Of a stretch of 64,000 bases of DNA, positions 1 to 8,024 are shown piece after piece. The notes under the pieces are model-generated. The model was not told the DNA's origin, did not search any database, and was given only the letters and a program-made list of their open reading frames with translations. The first letter of the stretch is position 1. Every line of letters starts with the position of its first letter. The position numbers and the translations under genes were made by a program. This DNA is from Pseudomonadota bacterium (lineage in GTDB: Bacteria > Pseudomonadota > Gammaproteobacteria > JAADHS01): the NCBI GenBank assembly GCA_021821045.1, contig JAKACW010000013.1, positions 1-64,000 of the forward strand, written 5' to 3'.

Positions 1-1
1 T

Positions 2-304
2 GGAACGGGCGAGATGCGCGCCTTTCGTGGTAACGTCGCGAACTTGATCACTATCAATTCAGCGGAGTAATTTCTTTGTGCTGAGTAAAGCGCGGGTCGG
101 ATTCGATTTTCAGCAACGTGTTTTCCTACAGGCTCGTTAGTCGCACTTGAAATGGTCCCGATGCAGATCAAGCGTTTCCGATTAAACCGCGCGTCGTTAT
201 CGGATGCGCGCTGGCTGCAGGGCGCGCTCAATGAAAACAGCCGCGACTTTGGCACGCGCTTCGAGATGACCGCGGACGGCCGGCTCGTATTGTCGCTGCC
301 ATAG
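2..304 (+). pseudogene. Degraded 3' end of a CapA-like (poly-gamma-glutamate synthesis type) gene
   Basis: The frame ending at the TAG at 302-304 encodes a protein-like tail, with segments such as LVALEMVPMQIKRF, SDARWLQGALN and DFGTRFEMTADGRL. This resembles, from memory, the C-terminal end of CapA/PgsA-type metallophosphatase-fold proteins. The same frame carries TAA codons near positions 68 and 86, so only a short piece (from about 89) is open, and the part before it is cut by the window edge. No plausible start lies upstream of the conserved part. I read it as a decayed remnant. The family assignment is from remembered tail similarity and is moderate at best. Confidence 0.4.
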
Positions 305-324
305 CTGGACGCGGAACCTTTGCA

Positions 325-1299
325 TCAGCTCGGACGCGGAAACCGCCTGACATAAAAGCGCTTGCTCGCGAAGTCGACCTGTTTGATTTTTCCTTCCGCG
401 ACCAAGCGGTTGACGACGCTCCACTCAGCCTGAGCTTTCTGCAGCAATGCCGAGACAGCCTGCTCGGGCATGGGATGGACCGCGGTGATGCTGAGCAGGT
501 CTTGTCTTACGTCGCCGGTGAATGCAAAGGCATCACCTTCGTAGCCGATGAGGTACTCGACGTTCTCAACCTTGGACTTGACGATCTGGTATGCCCGGTG
601 AACCGTCTCTTCATCAGGCGCGCGCGTGGCGGGCTCCGCCGGCGGCCGCGTCGGGATGGCAACGTAGGCGCGCGCTGGCTTGACGCGCCCGAGAAACTCC
701 GCGACCGCGGTAACGGAGTCGGCGCCATCATTGATATTCGCGACAAGCATCGTTTCGGTGGCGAGTTCCCCCTGGTGGAGGCTTGCGAACTGCTCGATGC
801 CGCGCAGGATGTCGTTCAAACGGAGGTCGGGGTGAGGCCCGTTGATTTGCCGCCACCGGTGTTCATCGACGGTATCGACCTTGAGCGATACCCAATCGGC
901 CTTGCCCAGAGCGACCCGAACATCGTCACGCCACACCAGCGATGCATTGGAAATCACCGCGATCTTGATTCCCAGCGGTCGCAACAGGTCGATGGTTTCT
1001 GCCAGCCCAGCATCCAATGTCGGCTCGCCGTCCGGCACGAAAGTCAGATAGTTGATGGGCTCGCCTGTGCGTTGGGCGGCTTCGATGTGGCGCATCACCG
1101 CCCGTCGTATGGTCTCGGGATCATAGAATATGCGTGGTTCGATCTCGCGGTGCTCAGTGGGGCCGACTTGGCAATAGACGCATGAGTAGGAGCAATACTT
1201 CGGCGGGATGTTGTTGATGCCCAAGCTGCGGCCAAGCCGGCGCGAGGGAACCGGGCCGAACGTGATGGGGGTGTCGTCTGCATTTGTTGGGGTGGTCAT
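325..1299 (-). CDS. Radical SAM protein (COG0731-like Fe-S oxidoreductase)
   Basis: A 324-residue protein with the radical SAM iron-sulfur motif CX3CX2C as C36-SYS-C40-VY-C43 near the N-terminus, preceded by the GPVPSRRLGRSLGIN block typical of this family. The three cysteines bind a [4Fe-4S] cluster that cleaves S-adenosylmethionine. The central region (TFVPDGEPTLDAGL) is the usual GxPTL-like strand after the cluster loop. Relatives are annotated only as radical SAM or wyosine-type oxidoreductases, so the substrate is unknown. The C-terminal 60 residues look like a small helical add-on domain. It is transcribed divergently from the methyltransferase gene at 1342, with about 40 bases between the starts. 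Confidence 0.85.
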   Translation of the reverse strand: MTTPTNADDTPITFGPVPSRRLGRSLGINNIPPKYCSYSCVYCQVGPTEHREIEPRIFYDPETIRRAVMRHIEAAQRTGEPINYLTFVPDGEPTLDAGLAETIDLLRPLGIKIAVISNASLVWRDDVRVALGKADWVSLKVDTVDEHRWRQINGPHPDLRLNDILRGIEQFASLHQGELATETMLVANINDGADSVTAVAEFLGRVKPARAYVAIPTRPPAEPATRAPDEETVHRAYQIVKSKVENVEYLIGYEGDAFAFTGDVRQDLLSITAVHPMPEQAVSALLQKAQAEWSVVNRLVAEGKIKQVDFASKRFYVRRFPRPS

Positions 1300-1341
1300 A
1301 GCGCTTTGGATATGATAACCCCATCAGCGCAAGGCGACCCT

Positions 1342-1791
1342 ATGACAGGCCGGCGAATTCTGCCTCCAACGTACTTTTTGGCGGCCATCGTGTTGATGGC
1401 GGCGCTGCATTGGAGCGCGCCCGTTGTGAGCGTTATCGCCACGCCGTGGAATCTTGTTGGGATCCTTCCCTTGGCATTGGGGGTGGTCCTTAATTTGATG
1501 GCTGACCGCGCCTTCGCCAAACATCAAACAACCGTTAAGCCGTTTGAACAGCCCAGGGTCCTCGTCACAAGTGGGGTGTTTCGCTTCAGCAGGCATCCCA
1601 TGTATCTGGGCATGGTGTTGATGCTGATCGGGATCGCGCTGCTGATGGGTTCGCTGTCGCCGTTCTTGATCGTCGGTGTGTTTGCGTTGCTGGTGGATCG
1701 GTTGTTCATCACTGCGGAGGGGGCCATGTTATCCGCCACGTTCGGCGAAGACTGGGCGAACTATAAACGCTCAGTCAGGCGCTGGCTTTAG
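1342..1791 (+). CDS. Membrane methyltransferase of the ICMT/PEMT (phospholipid methyltransferase) family
   Basis: A 149-residue integral membrane protein with about four to five hydrophobic segments and the family hallmark GVFRFSRHPMYLGM, followed by a C-terminal ACTFGEDW-like stretch (ATFGEDWANYKRSVRRWL). This C-terminal half binds S-adenosylmethionine in isoprenylcysteine carboxyl methyltransferase and phosphatidylethanolamine methyltransferase relatives; bacterial substrates are mostly unknown. I chose the ATG at 1342, preceded by AAGGCGA, over the in-frame ATG at 1306, because the extra residues (MDMITPSAQGDP) do not look like part of the fold. It ends 11 bases before the ZIP gene and is probably co-transcribed with it. 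Confidence 0.8.
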   Translation: MTGRRILPPTYFLAAIVLMAALHWSAPVVSVIATPWNLVGILPLALGVVLNLMADRAFAKHQTTVKPFEQPRVLVTSGVFRFSRHPMYLGMVLMLIGIALLMGSLSPFLIVGVFALLVDRLFITAEGAMLSATFGEDWANYKRSVRRWL

Positions 1792-1802
1792 GTATTGCCG
1801 CC

Positions 1803-2747
1803 ATGACCACCGTCGAAATCGGAATTGTTCTTCTTCTGTCATTGCTGTCCTTCGCGACCACGTTTATGGGGGTGGGCTTGGCGCTCATACTGCGGGATAG
1901 CGGAAAGTTCATTGCGACGGGCATCGGCTTCTCGGCCGGCATCATGCTTCTCATCTCGCTGTTCGATCTTCTGCCTGAGGCGAACGCCATCGTCGGTTTG
2001 TTCGACGTTAGCACCAGCGCGGCGCTGGGAGTCATCGTAATATGGACGGCCAATGTGGCGACTCCGCACACCCATCTGGTGGGTGAAGCGGGCGCCATCG
2101 ATCCGCGTTTGGTTCGATCGGTGTACCTGATCGTTCTCGGATTGGTTCTGCATGACTTGCCGGAAGGTTTCGCGATGGCCAACGCTTACGTCGCCTCGCC
2201 GTCGCTGGGCGTCCTGGTTGCCATCGCGATCACGCTTCACAACTTGCCGGAGGAATTCGCCATGGCGGTCGCCGCCGTGACGCTACGAAGCACGCGGTTC
2301 TTGTTCGGCGCGGCCTTTCTGTCCGCGCTCGCGGAGCCCGTAGGGGCCGTACTCGGTTTGGCCGCGGTCCATGTTCAGCCGGCTTTCAATGCGTATTTTC
2401 TCGCCTTTGCGGCCGGCGCCATGTCATTCGTGGCGGTTCACGAATTGGTGCCGATGGTGAGGCGCGTCGGCCATGAATGCGCTGCCATATCCGGCAACGC
2501 CAACCACCGCCCGGTGAGCACCGGGCCGATGGATTGCCCGACGTCCAACACGCCCATCGGCATTGCGGTTGAACAACACGCTTTTGCTGTCGGAACGGAT
2601 GATGCCGTTGGCGGTGCAGGTTGGAGCGTTGCATTTAGGATCGAGGCAGAACATCGTGGTGAGACCCAGCGGACCGGTCTGGTGGGTGTTGAGCGACCAG
2701 CCGAAGCCGAGGTCTTAGAAGCGGCGGCGAGTCGTAAGTGCGGGTGA
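1803..2747 (+). CDS. ZIP-family metal transporter with a replaced C-terminus (probably truncated)
   Basis: Residues 1-221 are a typical GufA/ZupT-like ZIP permease: hydrophobic segments, a His-rich TPHTH loop, and the paired metal-site motifs HDLPEGFAMA and HNLPEEFAM. ZIP proteins import divalent metals such as zinc or iron across the inner membrane. After HELVPMVRRVGH (about base 2466) the family normally continues with a last membrane helix. Here the frame instead runs into about 90 non-homologous residues read antisense through an MFS-gene scrap and an Rhs-gene scrap. The last transmembrane segment is therefore missing. The gene may be a recently truncated pseudogene. Confidence 0.75.
   Translation: MTTVEIGIVLLLSLLSFATTFMGVGLALILRDSGKFIATGIGFSAGIMLLISLFDLLPEANAIVGLFDVSTSAALGVIVIWTANVATPHTHLVGEAGAIDPRLVRSVYLIVLGLVLHDLPEGFAMANAYVASPSLGVLVAIAITLHNLPEEFAMAVAAVTLRSTRFLFGAAFLSALAEPVGAVLGLAAVHVQPAFNAYFLAFAAGAMSFVAVHELVPMVRRVGHECAAISGNANHRPVSTGPMDCPTSNTPIGIAVEQHAFAVGTDDAVGGAGWSVAFRIEAEHRGETQRTGLVGVERPAEAEVLEAAASRKCG
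2470..2562 (-). pseudogene. Partial copy of the MFS transporter gene (3' part)
   Basis: The bases here closely match the stretch around 3846-3943 inside the MFS gene at 3780-4940: shared blocks include ATGCGCTGCC, ATATCCGGC versus GTATCCGGC, GAGCACCGGGCC versus CAGCACCGGGCC, and ACACGCCCATCG. About 12 bases present in the intact gene are absent. Read on the minus strand it encodes a VGQSIGPVLTG-like segment of the transporter. It is fused to the ZIP 3' end on one side and the Rhs scrap on the other, marking a rearrangement scar. Confidence 0.65.
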
Positions 2748-2889
2748 CGCGAATGGGAATGCCGGAGGCGGGGATCTCCAGATCCACCACGGTGAAGCTG
2801 AAGTTGCCGACTCTCGCAAGCTGCGAGAAGATTTGCGAAATGTTTGCTTTTTGTCCGGATTCTTCGTCCGTGATAAAATTGGACCGCAA
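2565..2889 (-). pseudogene. Rhs/YD-repeat protein fragment (N-terminal part of an Rhs core)
   Basis: The minus strand encodes GNFSFTVVDLEIPASGIPI followed by RVTRTYDS, the classic opening of an Rhs/YD-repeat core (a 'fTvtDl.IP.aGiPi.v.RtYdS' pattern). The frame is then lost near the ATG at 2654, and the rest (MFCLDPKCNAPTCTANG) lies in another frame. No toxin tip or repeat tract follows. It is a frameshifted orphan scrap. Its sequence type differs from the Rhs proteins at 20.9-32.4 kb, so it is not a simple copy of those. Confidence 0.65.
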
Positions 2890-2909
2890 TTCAATGAGAG
2901 GCGAATGGC

Positions 2910-3140
2910 ATGGCTGCAGATGTCAAAGAATTAGAAGAGCAAGCGCTAAAACTTCCGGAAAAAGACCGCGCGACCCTTGCGGAGCAGCTAATACGCAGCC
3001 TGGATTCGAACATCGATCCCGACGTCGAAGAAGCCTGGCTCGAAGAAGCAGAGCGTCGCTACAAGGCGTATCTAAACGGCGATGTCGAAGCGATTGACGC
3101 AGAGGACGTTTTTCGAAAAGCGCGTTCAGAGATTAAATGA
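2910..3140 (+). CDS. Antitoxin of a RelE/ParE-type module (TIGR02574/Unstab_antitox family)
   Basis: A 76-residue acidic, helical protein with the addiction-module pattern ALKLPEKDRATLAEQLIRSLD and then a DVEEAWLEEAERR segment, typical of the 'putative addiction module component' antitoxins. Such proteins bind and neutralise the partner toxin and usually repress their own promoter. The stop overlaps the start of the toxin gene (ATGA at 3137-3140), so the pair is translationally coupled. It lies between a rearranged ZIP/MFS/Rhs scar and the MFS gene, a common setting for mobile toxin-antitoxin modules. Confidence 0.85.
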   Translation: MAADVKELEEQALKLPEKDRATLAEQLIRSLDSNIDPDVEEAWLEEAERRYKAYLNGDVEAIDAEDVFRKARSEIK

Positions 3141-3433
3141 CAAGTGTCGCTTTTCTCCCTCGAGCAGCGGAAGAGATGAACGAAGCCGCTCGGTTTTATG
3201 AAGAGCGCGCCGCTGGCCTTGGAGCCGATTTTCTAGACGAAATAGAGCGAGTCGTTCAGTCGATTGCGGAGCGACCAGATATGGGGCGACAGCTCGGAAA
3301 TGACACGCTCCGAAGAATTACTCGCCGATTCCCCTTCGGTGTTCTATACAAGCGCGAATCGGCCGCTCGGATCGTTATTGTGGCAGTTTGCCATTTGAGA
3401 CGCCGGCCAAACTACTGGCGCGACCGCCTTTAA
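3137..3433 (+). CDS. RelE/ParE-superfamily toxin
   Basis: A 98-residue basic protein with the RelE/ParE pattern: VAFLPRAAEEMNEAARFYEE at the N-terminus, a central ERVVQSIAERPDMGRQL helix-turn, and the C-terminal strands RRFPFGVLYKRE and IVIVAVCHLRRRPNYW. Family members either cleave ribosome-bound mRNA (RelE) or poison gyrase (ParE); the sequence alone does not decide which. The C-terminal CHLRRRPNYW resembles the 'aH.rR.p.yW..R' ending common in ParE-like toxins. It overlaps the antitoxin stop by four bases. Confidence 0.85.
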   Translation: MTSVAFLPRAAEEMNEAARFYEERAAGLGADFLDEIERVVQSIAERPDMGRQLGNDTLRRITRRFPFGVLYKRESAARIVIVAVCHLRRRPNYWRDRL

Positions 3434-3484
3434 GCGGGTACACCCTTCTCGTCGATAACCCTTGCATCTTCGGAGGGTTGTCGA

Positions 3485-3619
3485 ATGGTTTCTTGCTTCG
3501 CTTTCTTTTTCGTGCTGCTGGTAGCCGGTTGCGGGTTGTTGCTGTGGCGAGCCAGGCGCCGCTCTCCGTTTTCGCTCCGTCGCAGGCGGAAGGACGAGGT
3601 TCGCGTTTCGTGCGAGTGA
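3485..3619 (+). CDS. Possible 44-residue single-pass membrane protein
   Basis: A short open frame starts at an ATG seven bases after GGAGGG. It would encode one hydrophobic segment (FAFFFVLLVAGCGLLLW) followed by a strongly basic tail (RARRRSPFSLRRRRK). The good ribosome site and single-helix-plus-basic-tail design are consistent with a real small membrane protein. However, there is no family match I recognise, and short frames arise easily by chance. It lies downstream of the toxin gene in the same direction. Confidence 0.3.
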   Translation: MVSCFAFFFVLLVAGCGLLLWRARRRSPFSLRRRRKDEVRVSCE

Positions 3620-3779
3620 TGGTCGAAATCGCTGTCTGTAAAGTGGCGGATTTTTCAAAAAATGAGGGGGGAAGATGGGGAGAAAGGCGTTCCGGACGGG
3701 CGGACGGGGCAACTGAGCGCTTTGGGGATGATAACCCCATCACTGGGAGCCGTCGTGCTCTGCACTGAAGTCGCCTGCT
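3620..3779. other. Intergenic stretch without recognised features
   Basis: With the 3434-3484 stretch, this separates the toxin gene from the end of the MFS gene. It contains an A-rich run (TTTTTCAAAAAATGAGGGGGG) and a 15-base string at about 3729 (ATGATAACCCCATCA) that also occurs near 1314. I see no terminator, RNA gene or convincing coding frame. Confidence 0.5.
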
Positions 3780-4940
3780 CTAGCCGCTGCGAAACACCAA
3801 CCCCAACAGCACCGCCGCCACGACCAAAATCGCCGCCAGCAGCGTAAATGCGCTGCCGTATCCGGCGAGCCCGACCACAGCGCCCGTCAGCACCGGGCCA
3901 ATCGATTGGCCCACGTCCATCACCGTGCGCAACACGCCCATCGATGAGCCAAACTTGCCGTCTTTGGTCAGGTCGGCGACCAGCGCGGCGGTGGACGACG
4001 TTACGGTCGCAAAGCCGATGCCGAAGATCAGGCTCAGCACGCTGATGCTGATGAAACCGCTGGCCAACGGCAACAACACGATGCTGGCCGCGCCGATCAA
4101 TAAGCCGGGGAGGATGACGCGCTTGCGCCCGATGCGATCGGAAATCTTGCCCATGAACGGTTTGGCAAGCACGATGCTGACCAATTGCACGCCGAGAATG
4201 ACGCCGATTGCCCAGGCCGGAATGCCGAGCAATGCGGCGTACAGCGCGAGAAACGCTTCGATGGCGCCGAAGACCAAATACTGCGCTGCTTCGACCAGAC
4301 TCACCACCATGATGCCGCGATCCTGCAGCACCGTCTTAAGGCTGGCCCAAAAGTGCGGCATCTCCAGTTTGGTTTGGGCTTTTGGCGCAATGTCGCGCAG
4401 CAGCGAGCCGGTAATCAGCGCCAGCACCCCACTGATGGCGCAGGCGACGTACACCGCGTTGAAGCTCGCCATCGAAATCAATGCCCCACCCAAAAAAGGC
4501 GCGATCGAACGGCCGACGATGGTGATGGACGAATAGGTGGACAACTTGGCCGCCCGGTCCGCGGTATAGCGTTCCGCAATGGCGGCGGTGGCGACAGTGC
4601 CGAAGATTGCCGTGGCGAACCCGTGATAGAAACGCACCGCCATCAGTTCCCAGGCATTGCTCACCCATAAATAAAGAAACGGGGCGGTGGCGAACACCAC
4701 CAAGGAGGCCAGCAGCACCCGTCGCTTGCCGAGAAAATCCGATAGCGCGCCGGCGGGAAAGCTGATGAGTATGCCGGGGATGGTTGAGGCCATCACGATC
4801 CAGCCGATTTCCGACGGCGTGGCATCAAGCGACTGGGCGAAGAGCGGGAGAACGGGGGTTTTCGACAGGGTGGAACTGAGAATCGCAAGTCCGCCCGTTA
4901 GGGCAATCAGCGTGAAAAAAGTCTTCTGTGATGTATTCAA
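3780..4940 (-). CDS. Major facilitator superfamily (MFS) transporter
   Basis: A 386-residue protein with about 12 hydrophobic segments in two six-helix halves. The loop after helix 2 carries the MFS signature region (GALSDFLGKRRVLLASLV), repeated in the second half as MGKISDRIGRKRVILPG. It is an inner-membrane secondary transporter, probably proton-coupled efflux by general resemblance; the substrate is unknown. The frame begins with TTG at 4940 in the ribosome-site context AGTAGGAT, so the start is less certain. It follows cydX by only 13 bases in the same direction and may be read through from the cyd operon. A diverged partial copy lies at 2470-2562. Confidence 0.85.
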   Translation of the reverse strand: MNTSQKTFFTLIALTGGLAILSSTLSKTPVLPLFAQSLDATPSEIGWIVMASTIPGILISFPAGALSDFLGKRRVLLASLVVFATAPFLYLWVSNAWELMAVRFYHGFATAIFGTVATAAIAERYTADRAAKLSTYSSITIVGRSIAPFLGGALISMASFNAVYVACAISGVLALITGSLLRDIAPKAQTKLEMPHFWASLKTVLQDRGIMVVSLVEAAQYLVFGAIEAFLALYAALLGIPAWAIGVILGVQLVSIVLAKPFMGKISDRIGRKRVILPGLLIGAASIVLLPLASGFISISVLSLIFGIGFATVTSSTAALVADLTKDGKFGSSMGVLRTVMDVGQSIGPVLTGAVVGLAGYGSAFTLLAAILVVAAVLLGLVFRSG

Positions 4941-4953
4941 GCGCTAAGAGATC

Positions 4954-5052
4954 CTACTCTTTGTCCAAATGCTCGGCCTCCAGCCACATGACGTTGATGA
5001 TACCAAATGCCACGGCGAGCAGCACACCCAATATCCAAGTGAAGTACCACAT
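4954..5052 (-). CDS. cydX: CydX/YbgT-type small subunit of cytochrome bd oxidase
   Basis: A 32-residue protein beginning MWYFTWILGVLLA, with the conserved tail GIINVMWLEAE. This matches the CydX/CbdX microproteins that associate with CydAB and stabilise the haem b595/d site. It is one transmembrane helix, and the start has a clear AAGGAG ribosome site. It lies 20 bases downstream of cydB, the standard position. A longer frame reading from further upstream exists but overlaps cydB and lacks support. Confidence 0.92.
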   Translation of the reverse strand: MWYFTWILGVLLAVAFGIINVMWLEAEHLDKE

Positions 5053-5072
5053 GATGATTTCTCCTTGCCGCA

Positions 5073-6215
5073 CTAATAGGCCGAGTGGGTGTTTTCGCGA
5101 ATCTGTTCCACCGTCACCCGTCCCCACATGCGCCGGTAAGTCCAAGTCGTGTAGGCGATGATGACGGGCAGAAAAAGCGCGGCGGCCCAGAACATGACAG
5201 TAAGGGTAAATTGACTAGACGTCGCGTCCCACAGGGTCAAACTGCTTGCCAGCACGGTGCTTGACGGCATGACAAATGGGAACATGGAAAACCCGGCGGT
5301 GAGGATTACGCCCCCAATGGACAGCGCGCTGGTGATGAACGCCCAGCCGGGTCGGTTCTCGCGCGCGAGGATGAACGTCAGCGAAGCGCCGCCGAAGCCC
5401 AGCAGCGGCGCGATCATCATCCATGGATGGGCGGCGTAGTTGGCCAGCCACGCGCCGCTTTCCGCCTCGACAACCTTATTCAATACGTTGGGCGTTGCGC
5501 CGGTATCGGGCATCTCGACAATCCGATAGCCGTCCAGTCCGAATGCGACCCACAGTCCGGCCAACGCGAATGCGCCAATCAACGCCAATGCAGCCCATGT
5601 GGCCGTGATTCTTGCTCGTGATGCAATGGGGGTCGCCGCGCGCAGTTGCAGCCAGACGGCACCGTGCATGACCAACATGCTCAGGCTCACGACTCCGCAC
5701 AGCAGCGCAAACGGATGGAGCAAACCGAAGAACGATCCGGTGTAAATCGGTCGCAGCAGTTCATCATGATGAAACGGCAGTCCGCGCAATAAGTTGCCGA
5801 ACGCCACACCGAACAACAGGGCGGGCACCGCGCCGCCGACGAACAAGCCCCAATCCCACGCCCGCCGCCAGCGCGGATCTTGCACCTTGCTGCGGTAATC
5901 GAATCCGACGGGACGGAAGAACAGCGCGAACAGCACCAGCAACATGGCGAAATACAATCCCGAAAACGCCGCGGCGTACACCGGCGGCCAGGCGGCGAAG
6001 AGTGCCCCGCCGGCGGTGATGAACCACACTTGATTGCCGTCCCAGTGTGGGCCGATGGTGTTGATGATGACGCGGCGCTCTTCGTCGGTCTCGCCGAGAA
6101 ATGGCAGCAGCGCGCCGACGCCCATGTCGAATCCGTCGGTGACCGCGAAGCCGATCAACAGCACGCCGATGAATACCCACCAAATCAGCTTTAGCGTTTC
6201 GTAGTCGAGGGGCAT
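5073..6215 (-). CDS. cydB: Cytochrome bd ubiquinol oxidase subunit II
   Basis: A 380-residue polytopic membrane protein matching CydB. The N-terminal MPLDYETLKLIWWVFIGVLL and GFAVTDGFDMGVGALLPFLG are hallmark CydB segments, as are GPHWDGNQVWFITAGGALFA and FALFFRPVGFDYRSK. Length equals the family norm (about 380). It pairs with CydA to form the quinol-oxidising terminal oxidase, which reduces oxygen to water at very low oxygen tension without pumping protons. It starts 12 bases after cydA ends and is followed by cydX. Confidence 0.96.
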   Translation of the reverse strand: MPLDYETLKLIWWVFIGVLLIGFAVTDGFDMGVGALLPFLGETDEERRVIINTIGPHWDGNQVWFITAGGALFAAWPPVYAAAFSGLYFAMLLVLFALFFRPVGFDYRSKVQDPRWRRAWDWGLFVGGAVPALLFGVAFGNLLRGLPFHHDELLRPIYTGSFFGLLHPFALLCGVVSLSMLVMHGAVWLQLRAATPIASRARITATWAALALIGAFALAGLWVAFGLDGYRIVEMPDTGATPNVLNKVVEAESGAWLANYAAHPWMMIAPLLGFGGASLTFILARENRPGWAFITSALSIGGVILTAGFSMFPFVMPSSTVLASSLTLWDATSSQFTLTVMFWAAALFLPVIIAYTTWTYRRMWGRVTVEQIRENTHSAY

Positions 6216-6227
6216 GGTTGCAGTCTC

Positions 6228-7850
6228 CTAGTCTTGGACTTTCGCGCCGGGCTGCCATTGAGTGCCGCCGCCGCCCCCGGACGGCGCTTGGGGCGGGATC
6301 TGACCTTTCTGTTCCCAATGGTAACGTCCGGTGTGCAGACTGCTCGGACCAAGCCGCGCGAAATGAAACATCAGATATAGCTCGACCACCAGCAGCACGG
6401 TGTAGAATGCGATGAAGCCCGCCAAACTCAGCGCCACATCGCTCGCTTCCAGTGTCGACGTGCTGAGAAACGTCGGCAGAATGCCGCCGATGGACCACGG
6501 CTGGCGGCCGTATTCGGCGACAAACCAACCGGCTTCGGCGGCGAGCCACGGCAGCGGAATGGCCCACAGTGCAATTGTGAGCAGCCAGCGCTTTTGTTCG
6601 ATCTGCCGCTTGGCGCCGTAGTAAAACGCGGCAGCAAAAATGAACAGCATGGCAAACCCGCAAGCCACCATGAGGCGGAAGGTCCAGAACAGCGGCGCCA
6701 CGCCGGGGATGGTGTTGCGTGCCGCGTCGGCGATTTCCTCATCGCTCGCCTGGGTCACATCCTCGCCATAGCGCTTGAGCAGCAAGCCGTAACCCAAATC
6801 GGCCTTGTGGGCCTCGAAGCGGGCGATCACATCCTCGCTGCGGTCGCCGGCGCGCAGCGTCTGCAAGGTATCCACCGCGACGATGCCGCCGCGGATTCTG
6901 TCTTCGGCGTGCTTGATCAGATCCTTGATGCCGGTCACTTCCTCATCGAACGAACGGGTGGCGATCAACCCCATTACCCACGGAATCTTGATGGCATAGT
7001 CCGTGGTCATGGTTTCCTGATCGGGAATGCCGAACAGCGTGAACGACGTCGGCGGCTCGTGGGTCTCCCATTCGGCTTCGATGGCGGCGAGTTTCACTTT
7101 TTGCACGTCGCCCAACTCGTAGCCGCTTTCGTCGCCCAGCACGATGACCGACAGCGTCGAGGCCAAGCCGAAGCTGGAAGCAATGGCAAAAGAGCGCAGC
7201 GCGAAGGGCCGGTCGCGGCCTTTGAGCAAGTAGTACGCGCTGATGCCGAGCACGAACATTGCGCCGGTGACATAGCCGGCCGCCACCGTGTGCACGAATT
7301 TCACCTGTGCCACCGGATTGAACATCAACTCGGAGAAGCTCGTCATCTCCATGCGCATGGTTTCATAGTTGAACTCGGAGCCGACGGGGTTCTGCATCCA
7401 GCCGTTGGCGATCAGGATCCACAGCGCGGAAAGGTTGGAGCCCAATGCCGTGAGGAAAGTCACGGTAAGGTGTTGCACTTTGCTGAGCCGATCCCAGCCG
7501 AAAAAAAACAAACCGACGAACGTCGATTCGAGGAAGAACGCCATCAACCCCTCGATGGCCAGGGGCGCGCCGAAAACGTCGCCGACGTAGTGGGAGTAAT
7601 AGGCCCAATTGGTGCCGAACTGAAACTCCAAGGTCAGGCCAGTGGTAATGCCGAGGGCAAAATTGATGCCGAACAATTTGCCCCAGAACTTCGTCATGTC
7701 CTTGTAGATCTGTTTGCCCGTCATGACGTAAACCGATTCCATAATGACCAGCATCCAGGCCAGGCCCAGTGTAAGCGGCACGAACAGGAAGTGATACATC
7801 GCGGTGACGGCAAATTGCAGACGGGAGAGATTGACGACGCTGTCTTCCAT
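6228..7850 (-). CDS. cydA: Cytochrome bd ubiquinol oxidase subunit I
   Basis: A 540-residue CydA. The N-terminus [20 protein letters not shown] is diagnostic. The haem ligands expected from the E. coli protein are present one residue later: H20, H187 (in [12 protein letters not shown]) and M394 (in [11 protein letters not shown]). A long charged segment between about residues 255 and 385 corresponds to the quinol-binding Q-loop, so it is the long-Q-loop type. The start codon directly follows the cydP stop (7851), with GGAAAGGA inside the cydP 3' end as ribosome site. This indicates translational coupling in a cydP-A-B-X operon. Confidence 0.97.
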   Translation of the reverse strand: MEDSVVNLSRLQFAVTAMYHFLFVPLTLGLAWMLVIMESVYVMTGKQIYKDMTKFWGKLFGINFALGITTGLTLEFQFGTNWAYYSHYVGDVFGAPLAIEGLMAFFLESTFVGLFFFGWDRLSKVQHLTVTFLTALGSNLSALWILIANGWMQNPVGSEFNYETMRMEMTSFSELMFNPVAQVKFVHTVAAGYVTGAMFVLGISAYYLLKGRDRPFALRSFAIASSFGLASTLSVIVLGDESGYELGDVQKVKLAAIEAEWETHEPPTSFTLFGIPDQETMTTDYAIKIPWVMGLIATRSFDEEVTGIKDLIKHAEDRIRGGIVAVDTLQTLRAGDRSEDVIARFEAHKADLGYGLLLKRYGEDVTQASDEEIADAARNTIPGVAPLFWTFRLMVACGFAMLFIFAAAFYYGAKRQIEQKRWLLTIALWAIPLPWLAAEAGWFVAEYGRQPWSIGGILPTFLSTSTLEASDVALSLAGFIAFYTVLLVVELYLMFHFARLGPSSLHTGRYHWEQKGQIPPQAPSGGGGGTQWQPGAKVQD

Positions 7851-8024
7851 TTATTGTCCTTTCCTGTCCGGTTGACCCGGTCCCGCCACGACGTTACTCA
7901 CCGCGCCGGCATCGACCGGCACGGGGTTGCTGAAGAATGCGGCCCACAAACCATAGAGCGCCACAGTCTTGACGATCAAAACCATCGTGATGTGACGGGC
8001 CAGATGTATGCGCGTTTGTGGCAT
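7851..8024 (-). CDS. cydP: CydP-like small protein upstream of cydA
   Basis: A 57-residue protein starting MPQTRIHLARHITMVLIVK and continuing with one hydrophobic helix (TVALYGLWAAFF) and a polar tail. This resembles the 'cytochrome oxidase putative small subunit CydP' family found upstream of cydA in beta- and gammaproteobacteria. It would be a single-pass inner-membrane protein associated with cytochrome bd; CydP has been proposed to tune the oxidase. Its stop (7851-7853) abuts the cydA start. The family call rests on position, length and the ARxITMVLxVK core. Confidence 0.8.
   Translation of the reverse strand: MPQTRIHLARHITMVLIVKTVALYGLWAAFFSNPVPVDAGAVSNVVAGPGQPDRKGQ

Noticed and set aside
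475-1185. Long plus-strand frame of 236 codons opposite the radical SAM gene
   Set aside because: It is the shadow of the minus-strand gene; no ribosome site, no family, and the opposite frame has the Fe-S motif.
1311-3743. 15-base string ATGATAACCCCATCA at about 1314 and 3729 as direct repeats flanking an inserted segment
   Set aside because: Too short, and the first copy lies at the start of the methyltransferase region with no other sign of an insertion boundary; probably chance.
7965-7985. TTGACGATCAA as an FNR box in front of the cyd operon
   Set aside because: It lies inside the cydP coding region and the spacing does not match TTGAT-N4-ATCAA.
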